Program-made: the position numbers and the translations under genes
In this document: positions 6,388 to 7,218 of the stretch, piece after piece
How positions within the stretch are numbered: position 1 is the first letter of the stretch
Layout: every line of letters starts with the position of its first letter
DNA from: an uncultured Chloroflexota bacterium
GTDB lineage: Bacteria > Chloroflexota > Anaerolineae > Aggregatilineales > Phototrophicaceae
Assembly (NCBI GenBank): GCA_937870805.1
Contig: CALMZT010001019.1
Coordinates: 1-7,218 of the forward strand
Direction: 5' to 3'
Length of the DNA stretch: 7,218 bases
Notes under the pieces: generated by a model
The model's input: only the letters and a program-made list of their open reading frames with translations
Told to the model about the DNA's origin: nothing
The model's database searches: none

Positions 6388-6482
6388 CGGGAGTGGATGG
6401 GAGTCGAACCCACCGCAGCCTGCGTGAGCAGCCTGCCGCCGATTTTGAAGACCGGGGCATCCACCGGGACACAGCCACCCCC
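6388..6482 (-). tRNA. selC: Selenocysteine tRNA, anticodon UCA
   Basis: Read on the minus strand from 6482, the 95-nt gene folds into the bacterial tRNA-Sec shape. The acceptor stem has 8 bp, GGGGGTGG with CCACTCCC, with one G-U pair. The D arm has 6 bp, GTGTCC with GGATGC, and a 4-nt loop CGGT. The anticodon stem is CCGGT / ATCGG around the loop CTTCAAA, with anticodon TCA at 6449-6447. A long variable arm is built from two GCAGGCTGC segments. The T arm is GTGGG-TTCGACT-CCCAT, giving the 8+5 bp acceptor/T helix typical of bacteria. The discriminator is G and the next bases are CC then T, so CCA is not fully encoded. It is charged with Ser, converted to Sec by SelA using SelD product, and delivered to UGA codons by SelB; those genes are not in this window. 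Confidence 0.95.
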
Positions 6483-6489
6483 ACGCGGC

Positions 6490-6495
6490 ATTATA
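6490..6495 (-). promoter_or_regulatory. Probable -10 box of selC
   Basis: A perfect TATAAT on the minus strand lies 7 bp before the tRNA 5' end, so transcription would start at or next to the mature tRNA. The -35 region at about 6513-6518 (GTTTAA) is poor. Confidence 0.6.
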
Positions 6496-6500
6496 CATGT

Positions 6501-6530
6501 TTGTGAAAAGATTTAAACCTAAGGTATAGT
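6501..6530 (+). promoter_or_regulatory. Probable promoter of the ATP-grasp gene fragment
   Basis: TTGTGA (6501-6506) and TATAGT (6525-6530) are separated by 18 bp. The -10 box ends only 6 bp before the ATG at 6537, so a transcript from it would be leaderless or nearly so. It is divergent from, and overlaps, the putative selC promoter. Confidence 0.5.
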
Positions 6531-6536
6531 GTCCCA

Positions 6537-6710
6537 ATGAGTAACGTTAACCTACTATTCACCAGCGCGGGGCGGCGCGTGGAACTGCTGCGTGCCTTTC
6601 GCCGTGCCTATGAAGCGCTTGGCATCGGCGGCAGCATCACCATCACCGACATCGATCCGCTTGCGCCGACCACAGCATCACATTGCAATCAGCGCGCTTC
6701 CTGTCTACCT
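6537..6710 (+). pseudogene. N-terminal fragment of an ATP-grasp (CarB/PylC-like) protein, 3' part missing
   Basis: The first codons read MSNVNLLFTSAGRRVELLRA, followed by a helix and the strand TITDIDPLAP. This is the opening Rossmann-like beta-alpha-beta of carbamoyl-phosphate-synthase-like ATP-grasp proteins, normally 300 or more residues long. Recognisable similarity runs to about residue 45, and possibly to CLP at residues 56-58. Beyond that the frame stays open to 6815, but from 6705 it is only the antisense of the HEAT-repeat gene. No ATP-binding domain follows in any frame. The start is supported by the ATG after a good promoter; a weak AAGG lies about 12 nt upstream. A rearrangement, a deletion or an assembly misjoin near 6670-6710 would explain it. 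Confidence 0.7.
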
Positions 6711-7218
6711 CATGCGTTTCATGACCAACGGCGTCAGGTCGCGCACCCGTTCTTCAGGATCGTCTTTCATCAATTGAACGGCTTCTTTCGCACGCGCGCC
6801 ACCAATATGCCCTAACGCGGTGACGATGGCGAAACGCACCTGCCACTGCTCATCGTTCAACGCCTCGATCAAGGCAGGAACGGCTTCACGACTGCCGATT
6901 TGTCCCAGGATGTCCGCTGCATGTTCGCGCACTTGCCAGCGCTCATGCTGCAACGCGCCGATTAACGGCTGCACCGCCGCAGCACCAAAACCTTCGAGGA
7001 CATTGGCAAGCGATGTTTGTACCTCGCGGTGCTCCTGTCCCAACACACTGACCAGCGCGGGGATGGCTTGCACATCACCTATTTGCCCTAATGCAAATGC
7101 CGCCTTCGAGACCACCATCGGGTCAACGTCGTGCAGCGCGCGCATCAAGGAGTCCAGAGCACGCGCACCGCCAATCTTGCCGAGCGTATGGGTGGCGAGA
7201 TGGCGCGTTGATGGGTTG
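6705..7218 (-). CDS. HEAT-repeat protein, C-terminal part (5' partial)
   Basis: The minus-strand frame is open from the right window edge to the TAG at 6707-6705, giving 170 visible residues. The Met codons near 7148-7143 are internal, because the upstream frame (...RHLATHTLGKIGGARALDSL) is already a HEAT repeat. About five repeats of roughly 31 residues are seen, each with A..LG.IG at the turn and a following (A/E)(V/I)xxL. Examples are ALGQIGDVQAIPALVSVL, ILGQIGSREAVPALIEAL and ALGHIGGARAKEAVQLM. This pattern is typical of PBS-lyase-type HEAT repeats: an alpha-solenoid that serves as a protein-protein scaffold. The last repeat degrades into EERVRDLTPLVMKRMR, a plausible natural end. What lies upstream of the repeats, and thus the specific role, cannot be seen. 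The 3' end abuts the broken ATP-grasp gene. Confidence 0.88.
   Translation of the reverse strand, partial: NPSTRHLATHTLGKIGGARALDSLMRALHDVDPMVVSKAAFALGQIGDVQAIPALVSVLGQEHREVQTSLANVLEGFGAAAVQPLIGALQHERWQVREHAADILGQIGSREAVPALIEALNDEQWQVRFAIVTALGHIGGARAKEAVQLMKDDPEERVRDLTPLVMKRMR

Noticed and set aside
6388..6482. Genomic island integrated at selC
   Set aside because: Islands at selC normally insert at the tRNA 3' end, which here faces an intact queF only 64 bp away, with no integrase and no duplicated tRNA end. The broken gene lies at the 5' side.
6324..6491. N-terminal extension of queF up to 6491
   Set aside because: The extension runs through the tRNA-Sec gene, and the translated peptide has no QueF similarity; the family-like start is the ATG at 6323.
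1..7218. A selenoprotein gene with in-frame UGA near selC
   Set aside because: The genes whose ends are visible stop at TAG or TAA, with no in-frame TGA followed by continuing homology; the window has no SECIS-associated selenoprotein that I can recognise.

Overview
The window looks like a piece of a bacterial chromosome, most likely from Chloroflexota (Anaerolineae-like). The evidence for this is indirect. Two exported proteins combine SH3b domains with long Thr/Pro linkers of the TPT type, a style common in that phylum. The DNA is moderately GC-rich, and intergenic GTAGGG-type hairpin repeats are present. No rRNA or other phylogenetic marker is available, so the assignment is an inference.

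Layout. (a) Positions 1-4142, plus strand: two large cell-surface proteins. The first enters from the left edge. It has a cytoplasmic tail, one membrane span, two Thr/Pro linkers around an SH3b domain, and two lectin/LamG-like beta-sandwich domains; an intrinsic terminator follows it. The second is a lipoprotein with a PPC-like domain, an SH3b domain and three tandem copies of a roughly 118-residue module, each with a Cys pair spaced exactly 20 residues apart. (b) 4143-4388: a convergent intergenic stretch holding a compact element of two inverted 27-nt hairpin modules. (c) 4389-5739, minus strand: an AraC/GyrI-type regulator followed by a small VOC-fold protein, probably a regulator-target pair. 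(d) 5740-5918: intergenic, with a third copy of the 27-nt hairpin module. (e) 5919-6482, minus strand: a selenocysteine tRNA gene (selC) followed 64 bp later by queF, the preQ0 reductase of queuosine synthesis. (f) 6483-6710, plus strand: a promoter and the first 45-57 codons of an ATP-grasp (CarB/PylC-like) gene that breaks off. (g) 6705-7218, minus strand: the C-terminal part of a HEAT-repeat protein that leaves the window at the right edge.

How the parts relate. The two surface proteins probably act at the cell envelope in adhesion or polymer binding; no enzymatic site is visible in either. selC and queF both concern tRNA biology (Sec incorporation and anticodon modification) and may share a transcript. 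The strongest results are the complete bacterial-type tRNA-Sec, which implies the organism decodes UGA as selenocysteine, and the hairpin modules, whose stems differ in sequence but largely keep pairing. No previously undescribed defence or mobile system is convincingly visible. The truncated ATP-grasp gene abutting the HEAT-repeat gene marks a deletion, rearrangement or assembly junction.
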